Source of the DNA: Clostridia bacterium
GTDB lineage: Bacteria; Bacillota; Clostridia; Christensenellales; Aristaeellaceae
Assembly (NCBI GenBank): GCA_017512805.1
Contig: JAFWES010000032.1
Location: 1 to 57,502, forward strand
DNA length: 57,502 nucleotides
Direction: 5' to 3'
Shown piece after piece: positions 33,369 through 41,925 of this stretch (position 1 is the first letter of the stretch; each line of letters opens with the position of its first letter). Below the pieces are notes generated by a model. It was not told the origin of the DNA. It did not search any database and saw only the letters and a list, made by a program, of their open reading frames with translations. The position numbers and the translations under genes are program-made.

Positions 33369-34271
33369 ATGAAGCGCGTTCTGTCGAACAAGTGGAGCAT
33401 TATGGTCTTCGTCCTGCCGACCGTGCTCTTCTTTACGTATATTGTGATCTTCCCGATCTTCAAAACCCTGTGGTACAGCCTGCTTAACGAGATCCCCGCC
33501 AAGGTCGGGGACGCGTCCCATTTTACCGGCCTGACCCACTATATTACCATGTTCACGCCCGGGCGCCGGAACCCGTTCCCCGGCGCGGTGGTCAATTCCC
33601 TGCTGTACGCGGCGCTGTCCATTTTTGTCCAGCTGCCCTTTTCCATGTTTATCGCCCTGCTGCTGGCGGACGGCCCCAGGGGCGAAAGCTTTTACCGCAA
33701 CACGTTCTTTATCCCGGTGGTCATTTCCTCCGTGGTGGTCAGCCTGCTGTGGGGCCGCATCTACAAAGGCCTGCTGCCGCAGCTTTTCGAGGCCATGAAC
33801 TGGCAGGTTCCCAAGAACGGGTTTCTCGGCAACGCGAACACCAAAATCTGGTTCTCCTTCATTCCCAGCCTCTGGCAGTATGTGGGCTATCATATGCTGC
33901 TGATGTACGGAGCGCTGAAAACCATTCCGGAGGACATTATCGAGGCGGCGACGGTGGACGGAGCCTCCGGCGCGAAGCTGGCCTTCCGGATCCAGATTCC
34001 GATGATTAAACCGATGCTGAAGGTCTGTCTCTCCTTCTCGCTGATCGGCTCTTTTAAATTATTCGATACCCCCTGGGTTCTGCTGGAACGGTCCAACATG
34101 GATCTGCCGGCGCTGTCCATGTATGTGGAAATGTTCTCCAACCACAAGTACAGCTACGCCAGCGCGCAGGCCATCTTCATCGTGGCGGAATGCCTGGTGT
34201 TTACGGCCCTGCTGAACTGGGTTTTCAGAGAATCCGACGGGAAACCGGGAAAGGAGCTGGCACGGAAATGA
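33369..34271 (+). CDS. Sugar ABC transporter permease (MalF/UgpA type)
   Basis: 300 aa. Seen: six hydrophobic segments starting with WSIMVFVLPTVLFFTYIVIF, NTFFIPVVISSVVVSLLWGR, the EAA loop IIEAATVDGASGAKLAFRIQ, and SIYVEM-like ALSMYVEMFSNHKYSYASA near the C-terminus. Membrane half of the third sugar importer. GGGGGGGTG precedes the ATG. Its stop overlaps the start of the partner permease (ATGA). Confidence 0.92.
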   Translation: MKRVLSNKWSIMVFVLPTVLFFTYIVIFPIFKTLWYSLLNEIPAKVGDASHFTGLTHYITMFTPGRRNPFPGAVVNSLLYAALSIFVQLPFSMFIALLLADGPRGESFYRNTFFIPVVISSVVVSLLWGRIYKGLLPQLFEAMNWQVPKNGFLGNANTKIWFSFIPSLWQYVGYHMLLMYGALKTIPEDIIEAATVDGASGAKLAFRIQIPMIKPMLKVCLSFSLIGSFKLFDTPWVLLERSNMDLPALSMYVEMFSNHKYSYASAQAIFIVAECLVFTALLNWVFRESDGKPGKELARK

Positions 34272-35095
34272 AGCGAAAGATGACGCTCGGTCAGATCCTG
34301 ATCCAGCTGTTCCTCCTGGTCTGGCTGTTCTTCTGCCTGTTCCCGCTGTACTGGATGTTTACCATGTCCCTGAAGGACACGCAGGAGATTTTCGGGCCCA
34401 ACTCGGTCGGTCTGCCGACCAAGTGGCTGTGGTCCAATTATGCCAATGCCTGGGGCAGCGGCGGCCGGGTCAGCAATTACATGCTCAACTCTGTGATCGA
34501 TACCTTTGTCACCCTGATCGGAACCAGCCTCCTGGGCTATATGTCCGCCTACGGACTGCTGCGGATGAGATGGAAGGGACAGAACGCGGTTTTCACCTAT
34601 ATCCTGATGGGCATGATGATTCCCATGCACGCGGCCCTGTATCCCCTGACGGAGATTCTCCTGACTCTGACCAAAACCCACTGGGCGCTGATCATCCCCT
34701 ATGTGGCGTTCAATATTCCCATTACGATCCTGATCCTCAGCGGCTTTATCACCAACATTCCCTATGAGATGGAGGAAGCGGCCTGCATCGACGGGAGCGG
34801 AATCTACCGCACGGCGTTCACGATCATTCTTCCGATGATGGTGCCTGCCCTGATCACCGCGGCGATCTTCGTCTTCCTGCAGGTCTGGAACGAGCTGCTG
34901 CTCGCTTCCCTGTTCACGACCGACACCGTCCGGACCCTGACCGTCGGCATCAAGCAGATGAGCGGTCAGTACCAGACGGATTACGGTTCCATGGGCGCGG
35001 GCCTCGTCATCGCGACGCTGCCGACCCTGATCCTGTACATGTGCATGTCGGGCCAGGTGCAGAAGAGCCTGGTGGCCGGCGCGGTCAAGGGCTGA
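34268..35095 (+). CDS. Carbohydrate ABC transporter permease (MalG/AraQ type)
   Basis: 275 aa. Seen: helix ILIQLFLLVWLFFCLFPLYW, motif MIPMHAALYPLTEILLTLTK, EAA loop EMEEAACIDGSGIYRTAFTI, and the C-terminus GQVQKSLVAGAVKG typical of AraQ-type permeases. The ATG at 34268 overlaps the upstream stop (ATGA), and AAGGAG lies 11 bases before it; a longer frame from 34190 lies wholly inside the partner gene. No ATPase gene is present. Confidence 0.92.
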   Translation: MKRKMTLGQILIQLFLLVWLFFCLFPLYWMFTMSLKDTQEIFGPNSVGLPTKWLWSNYANAWGSGGRVSNYMLNSVIDTFVTLIGTSLLGYMSAYGLLRMRWKGQNAVFTYILMGMMIPMHAALYPLTEILLTLTKTHWALIIPYVAFNIPITILILSGFITNIPYEMEEAACIDGSGIYRTAFTIILPMMVPALITAAIFVFLQVWNELLLASLFTTDTVRTLTVGIKQMSGQYQTDYGSMGAGLVIATLPTLILYMCMSGQVQKSLVAGAVKG

Positions 35096-35097
35096 CG

Positions 35098-35128
35098 CCC
35101 CCGGAGGAAAACACCTCTGTGCTGCGCT
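35098..35128. repeat. Dispersed intergenic repeat, copy B
   Basis: Seen: starts CCCCCGGAGG and agrees with copy A (21114-21144) in 24 of 31 positions, both just after a transported-sugar gene. Related fragments occur at 43867-43894 and 40935-40952. Confidence 0.6.
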
Positions 35129-35147
35129 TGCTGGGCTGAACAGTTAC

Positions 35148-35186
35148 AAAAAAGAGCTGACAACAAAGCTGTCAGCTTCTTTTTAT
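35148..35186. terminator. Bidirectional terminator between the third transporter and azlCD
   Basis: Seen: arms AGCTGACA (35155-35162) and TGTCAGCT (35170-35177), A/T runs on both sides. It ends the transporter operon from the left and can end azlCD from the right. Confidence 0.85.
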
Positions 35187-35237
35187 CGTCCGGACAGGGG
35201 CATTCCCCGTGGCGCCGCGACCTTTTGATGCTCCCTC

Positions 35238-35408
35238 GGCATCACTCAGGCCGCGTTCGGCACGGTCTCCGTCTCTTCCTCAGCGGTCTCCTCGGCGGTC
35301 TCCTCGGCGGTTTCTCCGGCCGTTTCTGTCGCTTGCGCGCCGGGCAGGCCAATTTTCTCCACGCCCTCCCCATGCTTCGGCGTTTTCTGATCCGCGGTCC
35401 TGTTTCCG
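35238..35408 (-). other. Orphan acidic repeat tail downstream of azlD
   Basis: Together with the terminator, 35096-35408 is a stretch of just over 300 bases without a called gene. Seen: on the minus strand one frame reads on past the azlD stop in another register and encodes ...EKIGLPGAQ, then a Glu/Thr-rich tandem ETAEETAEETAEEETETV and a stop at about 35242. The DNA repeats a 12-base unit (GAGGAGACCGCC) about three times. It has no convincing start codon or ribosome site. It could be the tail of a lost gene or a chance low-complexity stretch. Confidence 0.3.
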
Positions 35409-35732
35409 TCAGAAAACCAGCTGCGTCAGAAGCATATAGGCAGCGGTTCCGGCCAGGATGCTCAGCAGGATATTTCTTTTCCACGCGTGCAGACCAACGA
35501 CCAGCAGGCTCGCGATCCATTCCGGCGCGCCGAAGGGCGGGGCCTGAAGGGATGTATCCTTCAGGCAGTAAACCACCAGCATGCCGATTATCGCCGCGGG
35601 AAGAACCTGCCCCAGATACATCACATAGGCCGGCGCTTTCTTTTTGAATATCAGAAAAGGCGCGGCCCGGAGCAGGATGGTCACCGCGGACATCAGCGCC
35701 ACCAGTAAAGCGGGATAAGCGTCGGTCCTCAC
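35409..35732 (-). CDS. azlD: AzlD-family branched-chain amino acid exporter subunit
   Basis: 107 aa. Small membrane subunit that works with AzlC to export branched-chain amino acids or analogues. Seen: four hydrophobic stretches (PALLVALMSAVTILLRAAPF, VMYLGQVLPAAIIGMLVVYC, WIASLLVVGLHAWKRNILLS, LAGTAAYMLLTQL) and the conserved LRxxPF and W-KRN motifs. GTG start at 35732 overlaps the azlC stop (GTGA); a longer frame to 35900 is inside azlC and was rejected. Confidence 0.9.
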   Translation of the reverse strand: MRTDAYPALLVALMSAVTILLRAAPFLIFKKKAPAYVMYLGQVLPAAIIGMLVVYCLKDTSLQAPPFGAPEWIASLLVVGLHAWKRNILLSILAGTAAYMLLTQLVF

Positions 35733-36421
35733 GCGTCCACCTTCTTTCCGTCGCCGATGCTGTTTCTGAATACTGTCAGCAGCAGCGTAATCAGCACCAT
35801 GGCGGGAATCAGAAAATTGTCGGGCCCGAAGACCACCAGACAGAGCAGCGTTCCCAGCAGCCCCGTGGCGGCCGGAAGATGATTCCCGGCCGTGATCCAC
35901 TGCTCCGTAAAGGAAGCGATGAACAGGGCGGTCATGGAGAACTCGATTCCGGCGGTGGAAAACGGCAGTATTCCGCCCACCAGGCTGCCGATGACGCTTC
36001 CGAGCACCCAGTAGGAATGGTTGAACAGGGAAACCAGAAAACGAAATCTGTCCGGATCAGACCCTTCGGGCACCTTCCCGTCGCACAGCAGGGAATAGGT
36101 CTCGTCCGTCAGGGAGAAGATCAGATAAGGCTTATACCGCCCCGCTTTTCCGTAATAGCGGAGCATGGAAATGCTGTAAAACAGATGACGGGCATTCACC
36201 ATCACGGTGGTCAGAATGACGGTCAGCACGGACGCTCCGCCCGAGAGCAGTCCCACGCCCACATATTGCATGGAGCCGGCAAAGATAAACAGGCTCATGG
36301 CCAAAGCCCACAGGAAACCGTATCCGGCGCTGTGGGCGAGAATGCCGAATCCGGTCCCGAGAATGATGTATCCCGCCATGACCGGCAGGGATTTGACAAA
36401 TGCGGCTTTCGCAGTCTCCAT
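35729..36421 (-). CDS. azlC: AzlC-family branched-chain amino acid exporter subunit
   Basis: 230 aa. Seen: N-terminus KAAFVKSLPVMAGYIILGTG, FGILAHSAGYGFLWALAMSL, FAGSMQYVGVGLLSGGASVL, VMVNARHLFYSISMLRYYGK and DETYSLLCDG, the ordered signatures of AzlC. About seven membrane segments. GGAGAAGG precedes the ATG. Translationally coupled with azlD. The gene is divergent from the MATE gene at 36684. Confidence 0.94.
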   Translation of the reverse strand: METAKAAFVKSLPVMAGYIILGTGFGILAHSAGYGFLWALAMSLFIFAGSMQYVGVGLLSGGASVLTVILTTVMVNARHLFYSISMLRYYGKAGRYKPYLIFSLTDETYSLLCDGKVPEGSDPDRFRFLVSLFNHSYWVLGSVIGSLVGGILPFSTAGIEFSMTALFIASFTEQWITAGNHLPAATGLLGTLLCLVVFGPDNFLIPAMVLITLLLTVFRNSIGDGKKVDA

Positions 36422-36532
36422 CGATCCTTCTCCGCTCCGTTACTTCCGGCCTATTGTAATCATTCAATCATCGACTGTCAATGCAAAAAAACCGAGTTCG
36501 CAGACGATGATTGGGCTATTTCATGGAGACAT

Positions 36533-36593
36533 GGAGACAGGGGACGGTTCTCTGTCTCCCTTAAAAGGAGACAGAGAACCGTCCCCTGTCTCC
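36533..36593. repeat. Perfect 27-bp palindrome (REP-like), loop 7
   Basis: Seen: arm 36533-36559 pairs perfectly with 36567-36593; the core GGGGACGGTTCTCTGTCTCC and its complement are read in turn. A further partial copy GGAGACAT (36525-36532) precedes it. Known: very similar 'ggggacggttctctgtctcc' palindromes are scattered in many bacterial genomes and are linked to RAYT (Y1-type) transposases. It ends two bases before the -35 box of the MATE promoter. Confidence 0.85.
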
Positions 36594-36594
36594 C

Positions 36595-36623
36595 TTGCAC
36601 TTTTTTTCCGAATTCCCTATAAT
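36595..36623 (+). promoter_or_regulatory. Promoter of the MATE gene at 36684
   Basis: Seen: TTGCAC (36595-36600), 17 bases, TATAAT (36618-36623). The spacer begins with seven T residues that also follow the upstream palindrome. Confidence 0.85.
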
Positions 36624-36683
36624 ACAGATCGGACGATCACATCGAAGGGGATCGACGCACGATCACAGGAGGGACAGTTATTG

Positions 36684-38051
36684 ATGGAAAGCAGGCAGGC
36701 GGAAGGCGCCAGGAAGGCGCAGTACGAAAAAATGACCCGGACATCCATCCCGAAGCTGATCGCGCTGCTGAGCGTGCCGACCATCCTCAGCATGCTGGTC
36801 ACCAACATCTATAACCTGGTGGATACCGCGTTTGTCGGCCGGCTCGGCACCAGCCAAAGCGGCGCCGTGGGCGTCATCTTCGGCTTCATGAGCATCATTC
36901 AGGCGGTTGGGTTCATGTTCGGCCAGGGTGCCGGCAGCATCATGGCGCGCTGCCTCGGCGCCCAGGATGAGGAAACCGCCTCCCGCACGGCCTCGACCGG
37001 TCTGTTTTTTTCCTTTTCCCTCGGGCTGGTGATTTCGCTGGTCACCCTTCCCCTGCGGGACCAGATCGTCCGGCTGCTCGGCAGCACGGAGACGATCGCG
37101 CCCCACGCCCGGGCTTATCTGGACTGGATCCTGATCGCCGCCCCTTTCATGACCGGCGGTTATACGCTCAACAACCTCCTCCGCTATGAGGGCAAGGCGT
37201 CCCTGGGCATGGTCGGGCTGATGGTCGGCGCGGTGCTGAACATCGCGCTGGACCCGCTGCTGATGTTCACCTTTGGCCTTGGCCTGGCCGGGGCCGCCAT
37301 CGCCACCGCGTCCAGCCAGATCATCAGCTTCTTTATTCTCCTGAGCATGTTTCTGCGGGGCCGGACTTCCGTGCGGCTTTCTCCGCGGAAAATCCAGCCC
37401 ACCTCCCTGGGCGTCATCATGACCACCGGTTTGCCCAGCATGCTCCGTCAGGCGCTCAACAGCATCGCGACCATCCTGCTGAACAGCTCCGCGGCTCCCT
37501 TCGGGGATGAAGCGGTCGCGGCGATGAGCATCGTCAGCCGGATCAGCTTCTTCGTTTTCGCCCTGGCGCTGGGCATCGGTCAGGGCTTTCAGCCGGTCAG
37601 CGCGTTCAACTACGGCGCGGGGAAATTTGCCCGGCTGCGCAAAGCCTTCCGCGTCACGGTGATCATGAGCGAAGGCGCCATCCTGATCGCGGCGGCGGTC
37701 TGCTTCCTGCTGTCCGGCCAGCTGATCGGCGTCTTCCGCAATGACCCCCGGGTCATCGAAATCGGCGTCCGGGCCCTGCGCCTGCAGATGGCCACCGTCA
37801 TCTTCCTGCCCTTCACCATGTGCGCTGAAATGCTGTATCAGAGCACCGGTCACCGGCTGGGCGCCTCCTTCATGAGCTCCGCCCGCAGCGGCCTGTTTTT
37901 CATCCCCACCCTGCTGATTCTGTCCCGGCTCCGGGGCCTCAGCGGCATCCAGGAAGCCCAGCCCATCGCCTATCTTCTGGCGGTTCCCCTCTCCGCGGCG
38001 TTCATCCTGCATTTTATGCGCGCCCTCCCCAAGGAGGACAAACCGGACTGA
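36684..38051 (+). CDS. MATE-family efflux transporter
   Basis: 455 aa. Seen: two six-helix halves; IALLSVPTILSMLVTNIYNL, VDTAFVGRLGTSQSGAVGVI, GQGAGSIMARCLGAQDEE in the first half and FGDEAVAAMSIVSRISFFVF, GIGQGFQPVSAFNYGAGKFA in the second. These are typical of the NorM/DinF-like MATE group in Clostridia. ATG at 36684 with AGGAGGG 10 bases upstream; a TTG three bases earlier in frame would fit the spacing a little better. A frame from 36207 runs through azlC and the palindrome and was rejected. It ends at a bidirectional terminator. Substrate unknown. Confidence 0.93.
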   Translation: MESRQAEGARKAQYEKMTRTSIPKLIALLSVPTILSMLVTNIYNLVDTAFVGRLGTSQSGAVGVIFGFMSIIQAVGFMFGQGAGSIMARCLGAQDEETASRTASTGLFFSFSLGLVISLVTLPLRDQIVRLLGSTETIAPHARAYLDWILIAAPFMTGGYTLNNLLRYEGKASLGMVGLMVGAVLNIALDPLLMFTFGLGLAGAAIATASSQIISFFILLSMFLRGRTSVRLSPRKIQPTSLGVIMTTGLPSMLRQALNSIATILLNSSAAPFGDEAVAAMSIVSRISFFVFALALGIGQGFQPVSAFNYGAGKFARLRKAFRVTVIMSEGAILIAAAVCFLLSGQLIGVFRNDPRVIEIGVRALRLQMATVIFLPFTMCAEMLYQSTGHRLGASFMSSARSGLFFIPTLLILSRLRGLSGIQEAQPIAYLLAVPLSAAFILHFMRALPKEDKPD

Positions 38052-38070
38052 CGATCCGCGTACCAAAACG

Positions 38071-38114
38071 AAAAAAACCGGGAAGCCTCCTTATCGAGGC
38101 TCCCGGTTTTTTTA
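38071..38114. terminator. Bidirectional terminator between MATE and pmbA/tldE
   Basis: Seen: A run, ACCGGGAAGCCTC, loop, GAGGCTCCCGGT, T run (one-base bulge). It serves the convergent MATE and TldE genes. Confidence 0.9.
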
Positions 38115-38122
38115 CAAAATGC

Positions 38123-39457
38123 TTATTTCCCGGAGATGGCCATAACCCCCGCGTCCACGGAGGGGCTTCCGATGGAGCTCCCGGGGAATTCCAGGTCGCA
38201 TCCCACGGCGCGGATCGATTTGAGCAGCTGATAGAAGTTGCCCGCCACGGTGATCCGTTCCACCGGCTCTTCCTGCCGGCCCCCGCGGATCACGAATCCC
38301 TTGGCCAGCAGCGAGAAATCGCCGCTGATGGGATTGGCTCCCGCGTGCAGCCCGGACACATCCGTGATCAGGAGGCCGTCCCCCATGTCCCGCTCCATGT
38401 CCTCCAGCGTCTTCTCTCCGGGCTCCAGATAGAAGTTGGTCGGCGCCACATGCATGCCTCCCGCCCGCCGGGCGTTTCCCGTCGTCTTCACGCCCTGCTT
38501 CTTCGCGGTGCGCCGGTTGTGCAGCAGCGTTTTCAGAACGCCCTTTTCGACCACAGCCTTGGTGAAGGTCGCGCTGCCTTCCCCGTCAAAGGCGGCGGTC
38601 GCCAGGCCGCCCTTCCGCAGCGGATCGTCCGTGATGGAAACCAGCGGGGACGCGATCTCCTCCCCTTCCCTTCCCGCCAGCAGGGACATCTTCTGCTGGG
38701 CGTTCTCCGCCGAAAAGATGCCGGCAAACGTGGACAGCAGGCTTTGCATGGCGTCATGCCGGATGATGGTCCGGTATTCGCCGGAGGCCACCGGTTCCGC
38801 GTGCAGCTGGCTCACCGCGTCCGCGGCCGCTTCCCGGCCCAGCCGGACCGGATCCAGCTCCCGCAGCTTCCGCCCGTATTCCAGTTTAAACCCGGTCGCC
38901 GTAGCGTCCCCGTCCTTCGCGATGGGCAGGGCGTAGGCAACATACAGCTTCTGCGCGTTTTCCAGCTTCAGCCCGTGGGTGTTGCGCAGCACGGCGCGGT
39001 GCGCGCTGGTCTGGATCTCCGCGCCCTCGCTCTGCTTGATGCACGGATCCGCCTCCCGGGCCGCCTTCTCGGCAGTGAGCGCCATCCGCAGCTTCTCCTC
39101 CGCAGTGACGCCGTCCAGATCGTCCTCCTCGGCCGCGATCTCCGGATAGCATTCATCCCCGGCGAAGATTTCGTCCTGCTCCTCCGCCTCGTTCAGCGCC
39201 GCGGACTCCCTGACCGCCCGGATCAGGTACTCCAGCGCCTCCTCGTCAAAGGCTTCCGTAGAGGCATAGCCCATCTTCCCGTTCACGCTGCCCCGGATGG
39301 ACAGGCTGCAGGAGGCGGACACCTCGTAACTGTCGATCTCGGTATCCATGGCCTTCGCGCTGAAGCTGTCCTCGTCCGTATAGTAGATCTCCGCGGGATC
39401 GATCCCATTCTCGCCGGCGGCGCGCAGCAGCCGGTCCATAAACTCCTGTATCTTCAT
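38123..39457 (-). CDS. pmbA: TldE/PmbA family protein
   Basis: 444 aa. Known: TldD and TldE (PmbA) form a cytosolic metalloprotease that degrades unfolded peptides and matures some modified peptides; TldE lacks the metal site. Seen: AEIYYTDEDSFSAKAMDTEI, DDPLRKGGLATAAFDGEGSA, the block NRRTAKKQGVKTTGNARR, and the C-terminal VSGLHAGANPISGDFSLLAK, GFVIRGGRQEEPVERITVAG, the usual TldE signatures. No HExxxH. It is 13 bases downstream of the tldD gene, in the same operon, so both subunits are made together. Confidence 0.93.
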   Translation of the reverse strand: MKIQEFMDRLLRAAGENGIDPAEIYYTDEDSFSAKAMDTEIDSYEVSASCSLSIRGSVNGKMGYASTEAFDEEALEYLIRAVRESAALNEAEEQDEIFAGDECYPEIAAEEDDLDGVTAEEKLRMALTAEKAAREADPCIKQSEGAEIQTSAHRAVLRNTHGLKLENAQKLYVAYALPIAKDGDATATGFKLEYGRKLRELDPVRLGREAAADAVSQLHAEPVASGEYRTIIRHDAMQSLLSTFAGIFSAENAQQKMSLLAGREGEEIASPLVSITDDPLRKGGLATAAFDGEGSATFTKAVVEKGVLKTLLHNRRTAKKQGVKTTGNARRAGGMHVAPTNFYLEPGEKTLEDMERDMGDGLLITDVSGLHAGANPISGDFSLLAKGFVIRGGRQEEPVERITVAGNFYQLLKSIRAVGCDLEFPGSSIGSPSVDAGVMAISGK

Positions 39458-39470
39458 TCCCGATCCCTCC

Positions 39471-40856
39471 TTATCGTCCGCCGACGGTCAGGCTGGAAAC
39501 CCGGATCATGGGCTGACCCACGTTGACCGGAATGCTCCCGCTGACGGAGCCGCACATACCCTGGGCCTGCCTGCAGTCCCTGCCGACCCGGTCGATTTTC
39601 ATGATCACGTCGCTGCCGCGCCCGATCAGGGACGCGCCGCGCACCGGATGCACGATCTTCCCGTCCTTGACCCAGTATCCCTCATTCACCGCGAAATTGA
39701 ATTCGCCCGTCGCGGGATTCACCGAGCCGCCGCCCATATATTTCGCGTACAGCCCTTCCTTCATTTCAGCGATCATCGCCGCCTCGTCGTCCTCGCCCGC
39801 CGCGATATAGGTATTGCGCATCCGGGAGGTCGGCGCCCAGGCATAGCTCTGCCTCCGGCCGGAGCCGGTGGGCGGCATCTTCATCCGGCGGCTGCCCATC
39901 TTGTCAATCATATAGTTCACCAGCCGGCCGTGATCGATCAGCGTAAGCTTTCCGGTGGGCATCCCCTCGTCGTCCACATGAGTGCTGCCCCATTCGTTGG
40001 CGATCGTCCCGTCATCGATGGCCGTCACGCAGGGCGCAGCGATCATCTCGCCCAGCCGGCCGGAGAATTCGCTGATCCCGTAGGCCACGCTGGTCGCTTC
40101 GAGGCTGTGGCCGCAGGCCTCGTGGAAAATAACCCCGCCGAATCCGTTGTCGATCACCACGGGAAAAACCCCTGCCGGGCAGACCGGCGCGTGCAGCATG
40201 GTCACCGCCTGGCGGGCCGCCTCCCTGCCGCAGGTCTCCGGGTCGATCCGCTTCTCAAAGGCCTCGAATCCCATCAGTCCGCCGGGGCTCATGCTGCCGG
40301 ACTGGTTCTCCTTCCCGTCCGTGGCCACCGCGTTGACGGACATCCGGGTGTAGACCCTCCGATCCGTGACGAAGACGCCCTCCGTATTGCAGATCAGTAC
40401 ATCCTGCACCCGGTCCAGATACCGGATCTGAACCTGCGCGATTTCGTCGGAGTACGCCCGGGCCGCCCGGTCCGCTTCCCGCAGCTTCTCCGCCTTGCGT
40501 CCCGCCGCGACCTCCGTCGGCAGCTCGGCAATCTCTTCCGGCCGTTCGGCATGGGTCACCCGGAAGGGCTCCGGCCTGCAGCCCGTCCCCCGGTTCACGG
40601 CCGCCGCCGCCTTCTCCGCGCAGGCCAGCAGCCCCTCCCGGCTGGTGTCATTGGTATAGACATAAATCGCCCGCGTACCCGTAAAAATCCGGATCCCCGC
40701 CCCGTGGGTGCGTCCGGAGGAAACCGTTTCGATCTTTCCGGACCTCAGAATGATATTCTGCCCGGTCTGATCCTCCAGGAAAATTTCGCCAAAGTCCGCC
40801 CCCGTGGAAACCGCCCGGGCCAGGACTTCTTCCGCAACCTGTGTCTGCAGCAACAT
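39471..40856 (-). CDS. tldD: TldD metalloprotease
   Basis: 461 aa. Seen: the zinc motif HEACGH (HExxxH) within GGVIFHEACGHSLEATSVAY near residue 250, the following GTIANEWGSTHVDDEGMPTG, SGRRQSYAWAPTSRMRNTYI, and MCGSVSGSIPVNVGQPMIRV at the end, all TldD hallmarks. AAAGGAG lies 6 bases before ATG 40856; a longer frame to 40889 overlaps this ribosome site. Partner of TldE at 38123. Usually a housekeeping pair; no peptide-maturation genes are seen next to it. Confidence 0.95.
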   Translation of the reverse strand: MLLQTQVAEEVLARAVSTGADFGEIFLEDQTGQNIILRSGKIETVSSGRTHGAGIRIFTGTRAIYVYTNDTSREGLLACAEKAAAAVNRGTGCRPEPFRVTHAERPEEIAELPTEVAAGRKAEKLREADRAARAYSDEIAQVQIRYLDRVQDVLICNTEGVFVTDRRVYTRMSVNAVATDGKENQSGSMSPGGLMGFEAFEKRIDPETCGREAARQAVTMLHAPVCPAGVFPVVIDNGFGGVIFHEACGHSLEATSVAYGISEFSGRLGEMIAAPCVTAIDDGTIANEWGSTHVDDEGMPTGKLTLIDHGRLVNYMIDKMGSRRMKMPPTGSGRRQSYAWAPTSRMRNTYIAAGEDDEAAMIAEMKEGLYAKYMGGGSVNPATGEFNFAVNEGYWVKDGKIVHPVRGASLIGRGSDVIMKIDRVGRDCRQAQGMCGSVSGSIPVNVGQPMIRVSSLTVGGR

Positions 40857-40934
40857 AACCTGCTCCTTTCCGTTGGCTGTAAGTTCCATCTCTTATGATT
40901 CGCCTCCCCTGCCCTGTTTTCCTCTTTGGCAACG

Positions 40935-40952
40935 ATTCAGTCGCTCCGCTTT
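40935..40952. repeat. Dispersed repeat fragment D, overlapping the DMT gene end
   Basis: Seen: the 18-mer ATTCAGTCGCTCCGCTTT, identical to 43867-43884. Its TCA is the stop codon of the DMT gene on the minus strand. Confidence 0.6.
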
Positions 40953-41824
40953 TGTCCCATCTCGATGATCATGGCGGAGCCGATAATCAGGCAGGCCCCG
41001 ATGACATGCATCCCTGTAAGCGGCTCCTTCAGCAGCATCGCGGAAAAAAGCAGCGCGGATACGGGATCGATGTAGCTGAGCATGGCGATGGACTGAACGG
41101 CCAGCCCCTCCATACTGCCAAAGTAAAGCGCGTACGCCAGGCCTGTATGGACGATTCCCACCACCAGCAGCAGCGCCAGCGCGGCCGGCGTGAAAGCCAC
41201 GCCGCTGAAACCATCCGTCATCAGCAGGTAGGGCAGCATGACGGTTCCCGCGGCCAGCAGCTGTACGGTGGTTCTTTGATACGCGTCCACGCCCCGCGTC
41301 TTCTTGTTCATGATGACGACGCCGGCATACAGGGCCGCCGCCCCCAGTCCCAGCAGTACGCCGGACAGATTCTGCCGCTGAGACGCGCCGCCCTCCGCCA
41401 CGCCGGAAATGAGGATCATGCCAATCAACGAAACCAGCGCACAGATGATTTTCCGGCCGGTCAGCCGTTCCCGGAAAACGAGGGGCGAAAGCAGCATCTC
41501 GATGGTGGGCTGCATGTAGTAGCAAAGGGTGGCCACCGCCACCGTGGTATGATTGTACGCCTCGAAGAGCAGCATCCAGTTCAAACCGATCATCGCGCCC
41601 GTCCCGGCCAGCCGCAGCATCAGGCGCGGCGGCATCGGCCGGCCGCCCCCCTTTCCGCGCAGCCGGGTAAAGGCCAGCAGAAACAGGCCCCCCAGCAGGC
41701 CGCGGGCAGAGGCCAGAAAAGCGGAAGAAAGCGGAATGGCCCGCCGGAAAACGCCGATGGTGCCGAAGATCAGCATGGCGGCGATAAACATGCTCAGCGA
41801 TCTGAGGTCGTTCGTTTTCTTCAT
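40937..41824 (-). CDS. DMT-superfamily (EamA) transporter
   Basis: 295 aa. Seen: ten hydrophobic segments in two EamA repeats; FIAAMLIFGTIGVFRRAIPL, LLGGLFLLAFTRLRGKGGGR, YYMQPTIEMLLSPLVFRERL, GVVIMNKKTRGVDAYQRTTV, YIDPVSALLFSAMLLKEPLT. Known: EamA proteins export metabolites or amino acids. No clear ribosome site precedes the ATG at 41824. The last codons (KRSD-stop) coincide with a repeated 18-mer, so the original C-terminus may have been trimmed slightly. Substrate unknown. Confidence 0.88.
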   Translation of the reverse strand: MKKTNDLRSLSMFIAAMLIFGTIGVFRRAIPLSSAFLASARGLLGGLFLLAFTRLRGKGGGRPMPPRLMLRLAGTGAMIGLNWMLLFEAYNHTTVAVATLCYYMQPTIEMLLSPLVFRERLTGRKIICALVSLIGMILISGVAEGGASQRQNLSGVLLGLGAAALYAGVVIMNKKTRGVDAYQRTTVQLLAAGTVMLPYLLMTDGFSGVAFTPAALALLLVVGIVHTGLAYALYFGSMEGLAVQSIAMLSYIDPVSALLFSAMLLKEPLTGMHVIGACLIIGSAMIIEMGQKRSD

Positions 41825-41925
41825 GTTAATATCATTTTGGAGTCGATGTCGGAATACAGATCAAATACCCCGTCTCTGTCTTTTTGCGGAAATAGATCCA
41901 CATCATCGGTGTTTGTACGATCAAC

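Noticed and set aside
35242-35520. 92-codon minus-strand frame rich in Arg and Pro near azlD
   Set aside because: Out of register with both azlD and the acidic repeat; composition typical of a shadow frame.
36207-36683. N-terminal extension of the MATE protein upstream of 36684
   Set aside because: It runs antisense through azlC and across the 27-bp palindrome and its own promoter; the ribosome site is at 36668-36675.
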